This document shows, piece after piece, positions 30,489 through 40,988 of a stretch of DNA of 64,000 nt; position 1 is the first letter of the stretch; each line of letters starts with the position of its first letter. The position numbers and the translations under genes were made by a program. The notes below the pieces were generated by a model. It did no database searches. It saw only the letters and a list, made by a program, of their open reading frames with translations, and was not told the origin of the DNA. This DNA is from Euborellia annulipes (Eukaryota > Arthropoda > Insecta > Dermaptera > Anisolabididae), in contig JAKCPI010009497.1 of the NCBI GenBank assembly GCA_023213315.1, positions 1-64,000 of the forward strand. Reading direction: 5' to 3'.

Positions 30489-30910
30489 CCTTCGGGCCTT
30501 GGTGTAGGGGTTAGCGCGCTGGCCTTCTGTGCCAAGGGTCGCGGGTTCGTATCCCGTCTCATGCGACAATTTATTTCAATTTAATTGGCTACCTTCTTCT
30601 TCTTCTTCTGTCCTCGCCCTTATTATTCCCTTGGTGCGGGGTCTGCGTAGAAGAATTTTTGCGACCGGAAGAAAAAGGAGAGGCCGGCCCGTCGCACGGT
30701 CTGACGCCTGTTGAAAAGAAGAAGGAAGAGACAGACATACAAAAAACTGAAGGACTGCCTGTCTCAGCTCGGGCAGCTCGTGGTCGCCATCCACGTACCC
30801 ACAAGATGTGGGCCCCTGAGCGAAATTTAATTGGCTACCAATAAATTGAAATAAATAGAGACTGGGTCTAAATGGCCTCCGTTGCTGAAAAATACCTTAA
30901 ATAAATTTTA
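30489..30910 (+). repeat. tRNA-derived SINE, interrupted by another SINE
   Basis: The head (30497-30568) has box A GTGTAGGGGTTAGCGCGCT and box B GGGTTCGTATCCC in tRNA spacing. The tail after 30840 reads GGGTCTAAATGGCCTCCGTT and GCTGAAAAATACCTTAAATA, matching the tail at 47728-47875. The body is split by an insert (30594-30823) bordered by direct copies of AATTTAATTGGCTACC. Confidence 0.75.
30594..30823 (-). mobile_element. Second SINE-like element nested in the first
   Basis: This 230-bp insert is flanked by 16-bp direct repeats (30578-30593 and 30824-30839). Read on the minus strand it starts CTCAGGGGCCCACATCTTGT and ends in an (AAG)n tail, as expected for a retroposed element. A relative lies at 44715-44944. 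I do not recognise the parent RNA of its 5' end. Confidence 0.75.
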
Positions 30911-33575
30911 AAAAATAAAATAAAAATATTACAAACCACAAAAGCTTTAAAAAAAAACACAGATGGTAGAAGATGTAAATGAATATAATTTCATTTTTAG
31001 ACATGAGCTTCCCTTTGCTGTTACCGGGATGTGAAGAAAAAAAAGATTTTAGCCTATAGGAAATGTTCAAATTTTGATTAGTACAACGTAAAAAAAGAAC
31101 GAGCTATTTATTATTAATGTTAAAACTTTTAAATTTTATTAAATTAAACAAAGAAAAAAATATAATATTTTTCTTAATGTTTTTAAATGATAATATGTAT
31201 TGTATTTTATTTATTTACTAACCATGGCTCTAAATATAAAATATTTTTCATGTTGAATTGTGATATAAAAATTAATTTTAGCCTCTTTCTTGTTGAAAAA
31301 TAAAAAAAAGATACATTTCCGTAAAAAAAAAAAAAACTAAAAGCAATATATTATTTTATAAAAATAAATAAATAAAATAAACCCTAATTGTAATTAATTA
31401 GTGACAATAATACTATTTTAATAGAATGTCCTATAAATGTATTTATTAGGTTTTTTCTTTGAATCAAGGGCTGGCCCAATTGAATTCCAAAGAAGACCTA
31501 TCTTAGGAAATAATGCCTCTGTGAGGTCAAAAACGAAGCATGCAGTTTCTAAAATTATATCACATTACTTTCCTATACACTCGATATTATTATTATTTTA
31601 TGTAAATGAAACAAAATAAGCAGGCCTTTATTAAAATTTAAACTAGTGGAGCAGAAACGTCTCCTTCAGAACTAGACAAAGATGGATTTTCATTTATTAA
31701 AGGCCTGCTTTTTATTCCCTTAGAGAAATTTGTTTTCCATTGAAATCTTCTGAAGACCACTTTACTCTTGGCTTCATAGGAAAGTTTGAAGAAATGATGG
31801 TCATGGTAACAAAATATAAGTATTTTCTCTGGTGTGCAAAGAAACAACTTTCGATTACTGAAGGTAAGGGAAAGTTGTGTGCATTTTGACCAGTTGCCCA
31901 GATCTTGAGTTGGGAACTTCATTATTCCTATTTATATTTCTTTCGCTTTGAAATTCTTCGTCGTTTTATTTATTTCCTCTTAACCGATGATTGAGTGTAT
32001 AGCTAAGTAAACGAAAAAAAATATATATAATTTCATTAATGGCTTTAATTCTTAGTAATATTTTAAAATAAAACCCAAAAATACATTAGAATCTTTATAG
32101 AGCCTTGTTTTAATTAAAACAAAAAAACAATTGTTATTGTTATAACAAAAATATATTCTGCATGATTCGAAATTTTTATTCAGAGCACTTAAAACAAATA
32201 CTCTTACATGATAGTATCACGAAATGTTGAAATTTTATTGGAAATATATATACATAGAGTTGACTATATATTAAAATAAATAAATATTATGTTTGATGTA
32301 TGTATTTCTTTTAATTGAATTATTTCCTCCGCAGAGGAGGGTGTGGGGTAGATGATCGGCAGCAAATGACCTCTTTAGAAAGCCTTTGTTTTTTGGTGCT
32401 AGTCTTCGAAGTACCCTCCGGTGTCAGCATATTTTTTTTAACTTTCTCGAAGCTCCTGGTGTCTTTATCAAAAAGATTTGGTTGCCGAACAGTCAGGAGG
32501 CTTATGAGGTTCATTCCAATCAGCCCGCAGCCCACGGGTTGGGAACCGCTGCTCTACACCATTAAAAAACATGGGTCCGAGAGTGACGCTTTTCTCCATA
32601 TTATTTGTTATTGGAGTTTGTGGTGAATTTTGTTACTTCATTGTGGCATGGAGAATGAACAGCATAATCCGTTTGGAAACCAAAATTATTTTGTGAAAAA
32701 GGCATCAGGATACTTCTAGTGTTTATAAAAATATATAGGCCTATTGACTTTGGATAGGAGTTCTTCGAAGATTGAAATTGCAAATGCTTGATAATTAATA
32801 ACTCTCGATCGATTTGAACTTCTACTATGAAAATAGAGGCACAAGCCCACAATGTCCAAATGAAGTCAAGATCGAGATCTGAATTCTCCATTACATTGGC
32901 CTTATGAAGCATTTGATTAATTTCACATATAAATACTTTAGCCAACTTTATAAAGCTTGTGGCGTTTACCATCCTAGCGCTCTATCCAATCATCTCCCGA
33001 CAGTCCAGGTGCTTCCTAACTCATCCAGATGTGTTTTTGCCAGTTTCTGAGTGGACGACCTCTCTTTTTCCTCTGATTAAGCAAGCCACTGACAGATGCA
33101 GGTGTGGAGGAAGCAAAAGTGGGCTCCATGAAAATTATCAAGTCCCTGCGTTACAAAAAGGCAGACAGATCGACAGACAAAAATGAAAATAATTTTCCTC
33201 TAATCCCTAGAAGGTCCTAAAAAATTTCGTTACAAAATTCCAACGGGAAGTTGCCCAAATAGAGCGTGACAGACGGACAGAGGGACACACGGACAGACAG
33301 ACGGACTTTTGCAAATTATATAAATATTAATAGATTACCCATTAAAACAAATGAGATTTTGATGTTGAAAATGGACAAGATTTATTCTTAACAATTTTTA
33401 AAAATGATTCTGTACGTTAACTCGACTTTTGAATCTATTTTCCAATGACTTATTGCTCTCCAACTTGTTTAAATTAACAGTAATAATTTTTCTATTTAAT
33501 GTTCTTTTTATTGGATCTTGTAAGTATGAAATGATATCACATATGATATCCAAAACACACTACACTATTATCATT

Positions 33576-34140
33576 ATATATATATATATATATATATATA
33601 TGCGAAGATAAGTTTTCTCGTGTTGTGTCGCGTGTGATGTTGAGATTTACTCGACGTTTCGGCTCTCCTTTTGGAGCCATTTTCAAGAGTATGGAATTAG
33701 GGGGAATTGTTGGGGTGGTTTGTTTACGGGGTCGCAGTCTTGCTGGTCCCCAGGTCAATTTGGATGCCTCAGAGGCTTGGTTTGGTCTCTGAGAGCAGGA
33801 GGAAGGTTGAGTGTGTGTAATTGCGTTTGTGTTCGGTTTAGGTTGACTACGGGGCCTCAGTCTGCCTCCCCAAGTCGATGTGTTATTGGTTTGGTTAGTG
33901 GATGTGTTAGGAGATTGGGTTTGTTTCTGAGATTTGGATTGGGTGTGTGATCGTGTCTGTGTTTAATTTAGGTTGACTTTGGGGCCTCAATCTGCCTACT
34001 CCCCCAGTCGATGTATTGCTGGATGTTTCCGAGGCTTGTGTTTGTCTTTGAGATGTGTTGGGTTGTGTGGTGGCGGTTTGCGTGTTGATGGTCGAAGTGA
34101 TTTGTGTTTTGGTTTGTCTTACTGCTATGGCGCTCGAGGT
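33576..34140. repeat. (AT)n-linked GAAACGT repeat with G/T-rich tandem units
   Basis: After a (TA)n run, GAAGATAAGTTTTCTCG and TACTCGACGTTTCGGCTCTCC appear, then GGAGCCATTTTCAAGAG. From 33840 there are two diverged units about 130 bp apart, both with GGTTGACT..GGGGCCTCA.TCTGCCT and AGTCGATGT.TT. The plus strand is strongly G/T-biased. On the minus strand the module reads CTTGAAAATGGCTCC, hairpin, GAGCCGAAACGTCGAG. Confidence 0.55.
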
Positions 34141-34838
34141 CTTGATATATATATATAATTTCCGGGCTGCTGGCATAATTTTTTCCAATAATATTTTGTA
34201 CTTTGTCTCGCCGAATTATTGTGGTATAGTAGACACCAAGTCATGACAATTTCTCTCCTTAACGAGATTAGAAGCTAAATCTTCAAGCTTTGGGCATGTT
34301 GGATGCCAAGGCGGAGAATCTTCATTTTTGAGGAAATTTTTGCAGCAAATTCATCTACCATCTAAAAATGTCAATTTCAATAACAATATAAAGAAAATTG
34401 ATTTTGATTTATTAAACTATTATACTATATTATTGTGTTTACTAAACAAGTAGAAGTTCTAAAAAAAAAAAAAATTATAGAAATAACATTGGGCATACGA
34501 TTCCTGGAATATTTGGGCTTAAATTTAAACTTGCCACTATAAAATAAAAATAAAAATAGCACTATTATTCTACAAATTTGATATTTAAAAAATACTTGGA
34601 TATCATTTTTAATCTTTGTTTGAAACAAATTTCAACAACAATTGGAGAAAAAGCAATTGTTGCTTCTCTATTCTGCTGCTAATTTCAGACTAGTTCAGTC
34701 ATGTTTCTTATCTTCACGCTTATCGTTTGACAATTTTTGAATAACTAAAATAATTATTAGATAAAAGATATGTTTTTAATTTTATAATTTTCTTATTATA
34801 AATGTAAATTAATTGAAGATTCAAACCCAAGAGTAATA

Positions 34839-37800
34839 ATGGGAAATTTAGATCAATCTAGTCAAGGTATAATTATAAAATATATAATCCATACATATAT
34901 ATATACAAGTACATATTAGTCAAGTATAAGTTCCTCTACCCCACCCTGAAAAATAAATTTTTTATCTCAAATTCTTTTTTCATTTAATTTTTGAAAATCT
35001 AAATACCGGTACATTCAAGAATTTGAGGTAAAATTCAAAACTATCTTTTACAAATTCATCTCAAAAGTCATTACTGACAGGTATTCATGGGATTCAAAAA
35101 GGGGCAGATTGAGCAAACAAAAGGGGCCTGAGCACAGGGCCATGGGCGTACCCAGCGAGGGGCAGCTGCCCCCCCCCCTCCCCCTAGAGGCAAGAAAAAA
35201 AATTAAATGTTTATAAAGTGATGAAACGAAACAAAATTAGGTAGGGCGATAGCAACGGGGACTAGTTAGGACTCGAGGGTTTTTATGCCTTTAATTCGAA
35301 GGCCGCTATATATATATAAAAAAAAGCTATGTCACAATCTGGACGGCAACGATCTGCCCCCCCCCCCTGGACGACCATAATCTGCCCCCCTCTAGATTTG
35401 ATCCTGGGTACGCCCTTGCACAGGGCAATGAGGAATTTTTTCTCCCTCAGTTAGCAAAGAATTTCAATTTTTTTGCTCACAACACGCTTGCAATTTAAGG
35501 TCTAATTTTCAATTTTTCTTATCGTTAAAGAACGTCTTCGGGCGTATGCAGCTATCTCATTCATCGTAATCTTAATAATTTTGGGAGTGCCCCTTTGGTG
35601 GAAAACCACCGAGGTTTACAGAGTGGCATTGCCATATTCACAAATCGATGAACTCAACGAAATAGAACTCAAGCTGAACACAACTATTTGGATTTCCACA
35701 CTAGACCAAGCAAGGGGTGAAAAACTCGTTTCGGAATTAAGTGAGATCTTTAAAGTATCAAGTAAGTGATTCCCTTGTTTTTTATAGTACAAATTACTAA
35801 TTTGTTCTAAGATTTATTTTTCATTATTTCAGATCTTTTTAAGATAAACTTTGTATATAAAGTTATCGATAAGAGAATTTTGGCATCTCACAAAACGATA
35901 GCAGAATTAGAAGAAGCCTCGTTCCAGCCAAAGATCATCGGGCAACTATTCTTTTTAGAGGTGCCTGGTCTTGCTAGGTTGAGTCCAGGGCAACAAGTCC
36001 TTGTCGGCGCTAAAAGAACCGTCTACTTCAGCACAGATACTTGTAAGGCCGTCTTAAGGGAATGCGCATTAAATCTTTAGTCCGAAACTATTGAGTTTTT
36101 TATCTTTTTTTTTAATAATTTAAATTCGTGAGCATTTTACATAATAGAATGCTTTTTTTTTAATTACAATTAATTAAAAAATATTTTTTATATACTTATA
36201 GAAAATGCAAAAAACATTCTATTATGAAAATTGTTATTTTTTTAAATTTAAAAATGTATAAATCATTAATATCCAACCTATAATAATTAAATAAAGTAGT
36301 GACCAAGTCAAAAATAGGAAAAATATTAACGGCCAAAATAGTTGAGCACTCTTGCAAAAGATGGCAGGCTAGTCTAATAGCCAGCATTATCAGATCACCT
36401 ATAAGCCTATATTTATATATTTTTATGCTTTTATAAATGATATATAATTATATAATAATATTTAAAAACTATCATTATTAAAAGATCAACGAAAATTAAA
36501 CAAATACATGAGATTAAATATAGCCCTACCATCCTGCCATCTGTTGGCAAATTTTGGTAATAGTTGGGCTTTTTGGCTAAATATTTAAGACCCCTAACGC
36601 CATCTTATCGGCAAAAAAATGCGAACAGCTTTCCTTCTGAACCACCTTAAACCTTTTAACTCTATTTAATTGTTCAACTTTAAACTATTTTGTTGTCATT
36701 TATATTGCAGCTTCATTGAAACTAGCAGAGGTGCTTGATCGTTGGTTGCTTGGCGAGTCCTCCTTGGCAATTACAATCTCCTCGATCATTTCTCCGACCG
36801 AAACTTCTTCAGCTAATGATCCGGCCTTGCATAGGAGGGTTCCTCCTTCTGCTGCTGGTGGTTATGATGTCCTCTTGACTCTGGTCAATCCGGACCCATC
36901 AAAAATTGATGTTCAATGGAATTTGAAACAAGCAACTGAAGGTGGTTTATTTTAAAACAATTATTCTGTTAGCCAATGAAATTCATGTCTGATTGATTTT
37001 TTATCAGAATATTTGAGTCCGTTGACGGAGGCTCTTCGGCCGGTAATTCGACTTTCGCTTCGATCTCAGCAATTGTTCCTCGTCTCATTGGATATTCAGC
37101 CACTACCAGTAACAGGCCGTCACGGCAATCATTGGGCTGTTCCCCATGATCTCCTTTCTCAAGTGATAACACCTCTAGAAAAAAAACTCGGAGCTCATGC
37201 AGTAGCAGCTCAGCCAACTATCAACTTTGTTGTGTAAGTATTGTACAATATAATGTTCTTATTATTTAAAAAATAATGGATTTTTATTCTTAAATGACAG
37301 ATACGTGGCCTCATGTCAACATGCACCGTTGCATCTTTATGACCGCGAAGGTGCCAGAGTTGGAGGTGACATTGATGCTTGGCTGTCCCCTCGTTGGGGT
37401 GGAATCGCCATCTTAAACCCTCCTCCAGAACTCTGTTCAACGGGCGAGTTAGGGCAGTTTTTGCCACCTAGTGAGAAAGCCATGGCTGTTTTTGCTCTTC
37501 AACTCCGGCAAATTGTTGGCATTTCCGATAAAGTAAATGTTAAAATTATTTCTTGGAATTTCTCGGCATTCCGTTGATTTAATTTAAAAAAATCATCCTT
37601 TTTCTCATTTGAAGGAACACATACCATACGTTCAAATGACAGAAATTCCTGGCAATTCGATTCGCCAATGGGAACTGGATTCACTGATCCGAACAAGGGC
37701 CTTGGAACAACTCACTACTGCTAGAATTACTCTCCAGGTACAGTAATTACCGGACTGCACTAAAGACTTTTTAAATAAAAAATTGTAACTGCCGTCTATA

Positions 37801-38383
37801 AACATTTGAACAATATGTTATGCAATTCAATGTTGATAAGGAACCAATTGAATTGTTTTCAGTCTCTATCCCAACTACTGGCAAGGATTGGCACTATTGT
37901 GATCGGCGATGAAGTGGGCCAGAGTGTCTACACAGCGACTCAGGCCACGCATCAGGGTCTCCAAGCTCTAAATAGAGGAGCTCTTAAAGAAGCCTTCGTA
38001 CACAGCAGGGAGGCATTCCGTCAGGCAGAAACCGCCTTCACAGACCCCTCACTGCTCGCTCTGCTCTACTTTCCCGATGACCAAAAGTAAACAAATTACT
38101 TTTTTTAGAAATTGGGAAAAAATTTTCATAAGTCTTTTAAAATTGAAGTTTAAAAGGTCCCGTCCCGGTGACTTATCCTCCCCTTCCTGCCTTAGTAAAA
38201 GGAGAAAATAATATTATAAGGGTTACTGACATAGTTTACCCTTATAAAAATATCCGAGGATGTATAAAGATTTTATTTTTATTTTCCAGATATGCGGTCT
38301 ACATTCCTTTGTTTCTACCAATAATGATCCCCGTCGTCATGTCTCTAAGACATATAGGCAAATGGTGGAGAATTCTATTCTAA
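34839..38383 (+). CDS. PIGS: GPI transamidase subunit PIG-S
   Basis: Nine exons (34839-34866, 35531-35761, 35833-36042, 36711-36941, 37008-37233, 37301-37532, 37615-37737, 37863-38086, 38290-38383) give 532 residues; human PIGS has 555. PIG-S is a subunit of the endoplasmic reticulum complex that attaches GPI anchors to protein C-termini. A membrane helix lies near residues 14-31, followed by LGVPLWWKTTEVYRVALPYS. The large lumenal part includes LVNPDPSKIDVQWN, SPRWGGIAILNP and LLALLYFPDDQKYAVYIPLF. A second membrane helix is at the C-terminus. Every exon junction keeps frame. The intron after 36042 is almost entirely one TTAA MITE. Confidence 0.96.
35141..35418. mobile_element. hAT MITE with 8-bp target duplication (copy 1)
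   Basis: Ends CATGGGCGTACCCAG and CTGGGTACGCCCTTG are inverted, and the element is bordered by CACAGGGC on both sides (35133-35140 and 35419-35426). An 8-bp duplication is the hAT hallmark. It contains long C runs near each end. It is in PIGS intron 1. Confidence 0.85.
36054..36650. mobile_element. TTAA-flanked MITE (copy 3) filling a PIGS intron
   Basis: It starts TTAAGGGAATGCGCATTAAA and ends TTCTGAACCACCTTAA. It lies 11 bp inside the 5' splice site of a 668-bp intron and ends 60 bp before the 3' splice site. Internal arms share TTGAGCACTCTTGCAAAAGA with copies 1 and 4. Confidence 0.75.
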
Positions 38384-39215
38384 AGTAAAAAAAAGCTTAT
38401 TTGATCTCAAAGATATAGCAATTGAATAATTGGTACAAATAATTATTATAAATATTCAGTATTTTAACTTTTAAATTATAAAATAGTAAAAAGAATTATG
38501 ATTTTATCTTTTATTTAATATATTCCTAATTTTAAAATGATTCCTGTATAATAAAGTTGAGTATTTAAACTGATTTTTATTTTTTAAAAGGTGTGATAAC
38601 AATCTGGTTAAAGGGTTAGAGATCTCTAGCTATCAATAAAAAGTTAACATAAGAGTCTTAATTATAAATAATTAGGGGAAGCTCTTGTATATTAATATAT
38701 AATTTTATATATATTTTTTAAATCTTGGGAGGGGGGGCGAAATGCCCCTTTTTGAAATGCATAATACGTTGGTTCGATTTGGTTCCCTTAGGAAATATTG
38801 TAATCACGGGCGTATATAGAAATTTTTTTCGGGGGGGGCCCGAACTCAAAAATTTTTCTGGGGAAAATTTTTTTTTAAGAAACTATACTTTTTTTCACAC
38901 GAAATTTTTTGAGGAACATTTTTTCTATTGCGGAACCAAAGTTGTCCATCCTGCGGAAAAATTTGTTGCGCTGATGTCTGTATATCCCTATATATGTATA
39001 TGTGTTTGGGAAATTTCGGGGGGGGGGGGCCCTCGGCCCCCCTTAAATACGCCCCTGATTGTAATTAATTTCACCAGGTTAGATATTAAAAAAATAAATA
39101 AATCAAGGCGAAAAATAAACTTTACTGATTCAATCAAATCATACATAAACTTAATAAAAATTTTTTTTTGTTGATTTATTATAAAAATATATAATAGAGA
39201 AAAAGAACAAACAAT
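38384..39215. other. Convergent intergenic DNA PIGS-XRCC1
   Basis: Both genes end here. It contains AATAAA signals for PIGS near 38550 and a hAT MITE at 38805-39057. Nothing else is visible. Confidence 0.5.
38805..39057. mobile_element. hAT MITE with 8-bp target duplication (copy 2)
   Basis: Ends CACGGGCGTATATAG and TAAATACGCCCCTG are inverted; both flanks carry ATTGTAAT (38797-38804 and 39058-39065). Length 253 bp, with long G runs (38830, 39018) inside both ends. Confidence 0.85.
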
Positions 39216-40937
39216 TTATATTTTGTATTTTGTTATCGGATGCAATTTTTTCTCTAAGGCACATTCCCAAATCCAGTCACTGAGAATAACATTTGGCTGA
39301 AAAAAAAAAGAAAAATTGATATTATATTTAAGAATAGTTAAAAATAATTATTACTTCTCCCCGTGACTAGAGTGAAACCCACGAGGCGTTTTACATCTAA
39401 TCTCTTTACTCGATAAGCACATTTCTAAAAATTGTATTTAATTAAATATAAAATTTCAGCCTCGTAGCTCAATTCCTTCATGCTTTAAATTGAATACACA
39501 TACACATACAGACTTTAGATTCAGGGGATCTCAAAACGTGTATATCCATCAATCTCGACAGCGAATTTTTGACATGAATCCAATACTTTCTCTTTCTATA
39601 TATATTAAATATATGTATGCTAATCTTCATTAGCATTTCGCCACAGTTTAAAGGCTTAATTTGAGGGCTTTTACCATTGCAATCTTTATTCTGAATTGAA
39701 TGATTTGAGGGCGAACCGTTCAGAATTTTAAGTCTGGATATATATATATAGTGAAATAAATTTTATTGCTCGAGAGAACTTTCTACCCGTATTGTGCGAC
39801 TCGATGTAATCTTAAACTAGTTTTTCCGAAAATATACTTACATGTTTTTCCTGTACATTGTGTGATGAAATTACATACGTAGCCGAATCAATATCGTCAG
39901 TCAATTTTCTAAAACAATAAAAATGAAAAATAAAAAACAATAAATTTCATTCGTCAAATATAAAATGCATGCATACCCCTTAAAAGCAATTATAAGACGC
40001 TTAAGATCATTGGTCTGATTAGAATCTAATCTTTTTAAATAGAAAGTAATATTTGCAAAAAGGTCTGTAAGTTCAGGAATACTTGAGTCTTCAGTTTCCA
40101 CCATCAATTCGTCCTCAGTGTCTATCTCGTTTTGATTATCATTATCGTGATCACTTTCAAGCTCATTTTTAGTTTCAATAGCAGAGCCATTTTTAGTTGG
40201 TTCATTAATAATTAAATCATTATCACCCTCACTTTCGTCGTCTATAAAAATAAGTGAATTGTCAACATTTCGATTAATAAAATAAAAAAACCAAGTTCAA
40301 TTCAATTGTGGTGATATTTTGTATATTAAATTAAAAAGAATAAAAGCGGCGATGTTCAAACCCCATTCTAGGCATTTAAATAAAACGGGTCAAAATCTCA
40401 AATTGGTGCGATATCAATTTATATATATATATATAGTGCGTTTCATATTGAAATTTTCAAATAAAATTAATGAAATAAATATATTTATGGCTTAATTCTA
40501 ATGCAAATATAAATGAGGAATATTTTCTATATAATTTTACTATAAATTATTTCAATATATTACAATTTTTGGAGAAATGAAGAAAAATCGTCTTTTTTGG
40601 GCGTTGCATATTTAATGCCCACTCGCTGTTCTCTCCAATTATAGGGATGAGAGACCCGAAAGTCAACACAGAGCCAAACAGGAACACACACAGACCGCTT
40701 CTTACGAGCAAGAACAAGCCTCGGAGACTCCAGCAAACACAAACACGATTACATACAACCAACGTTCCTCCAGATCTCAGAGACAAATCCATCTGAGGCA
40801 TCAACCAAACAGTCCTGGGCACCAGCAAAACTGCGACCCCGTAAACAACCCTCCTCCACCATTAGCTCCTAACCCCTCTCTTGAAATGACTCCAAAAGGA
40901 GAGCAGAAATGTCGAGTTAATCTCAACAACCAACGCA

Positions 40938-40988
<51 letters not shown>

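Larger units (their letters stand above)
28633..34838. other. Intergenic DNA between XPR1 and PIGS
   Basis: A 6.2-kb stretch without a supported gene. It contains an (AT)n run at about 29013-29041, a one-armed fold-back copy near 29935-30070, a longer repeat at 30138-30472, nested SINEs at 30489-30910, a hAT-like terminus at about 32540-32555 (GGTTGGGAACCGCTG), and a G/T-rich repeat block at 33600-34130. The longest reading frames here show no domain. Confidence 0.5.

Noticed and set aside
30497..30568. Intact tRNA gene
   Set aside because: Box A and box B are good, but the sequence runs on into a SINE body and tail and the acceptor stem does not pair well.
30576..30804. Minus-strand frames starting MDGDHELPEL and MWVRGWRPRAARA
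   Set aside because: They lie within a SINE-like insert, and the other copy at 44715-44944 does not keep either frame intact.
33907..34188. Thr/Gln/Ser-rich minus-strand frame of 93 codons
   Set aside because: It is low-complexity sequence made by G/T-biased repeat units; no start context, splice sites or domain support a gene.
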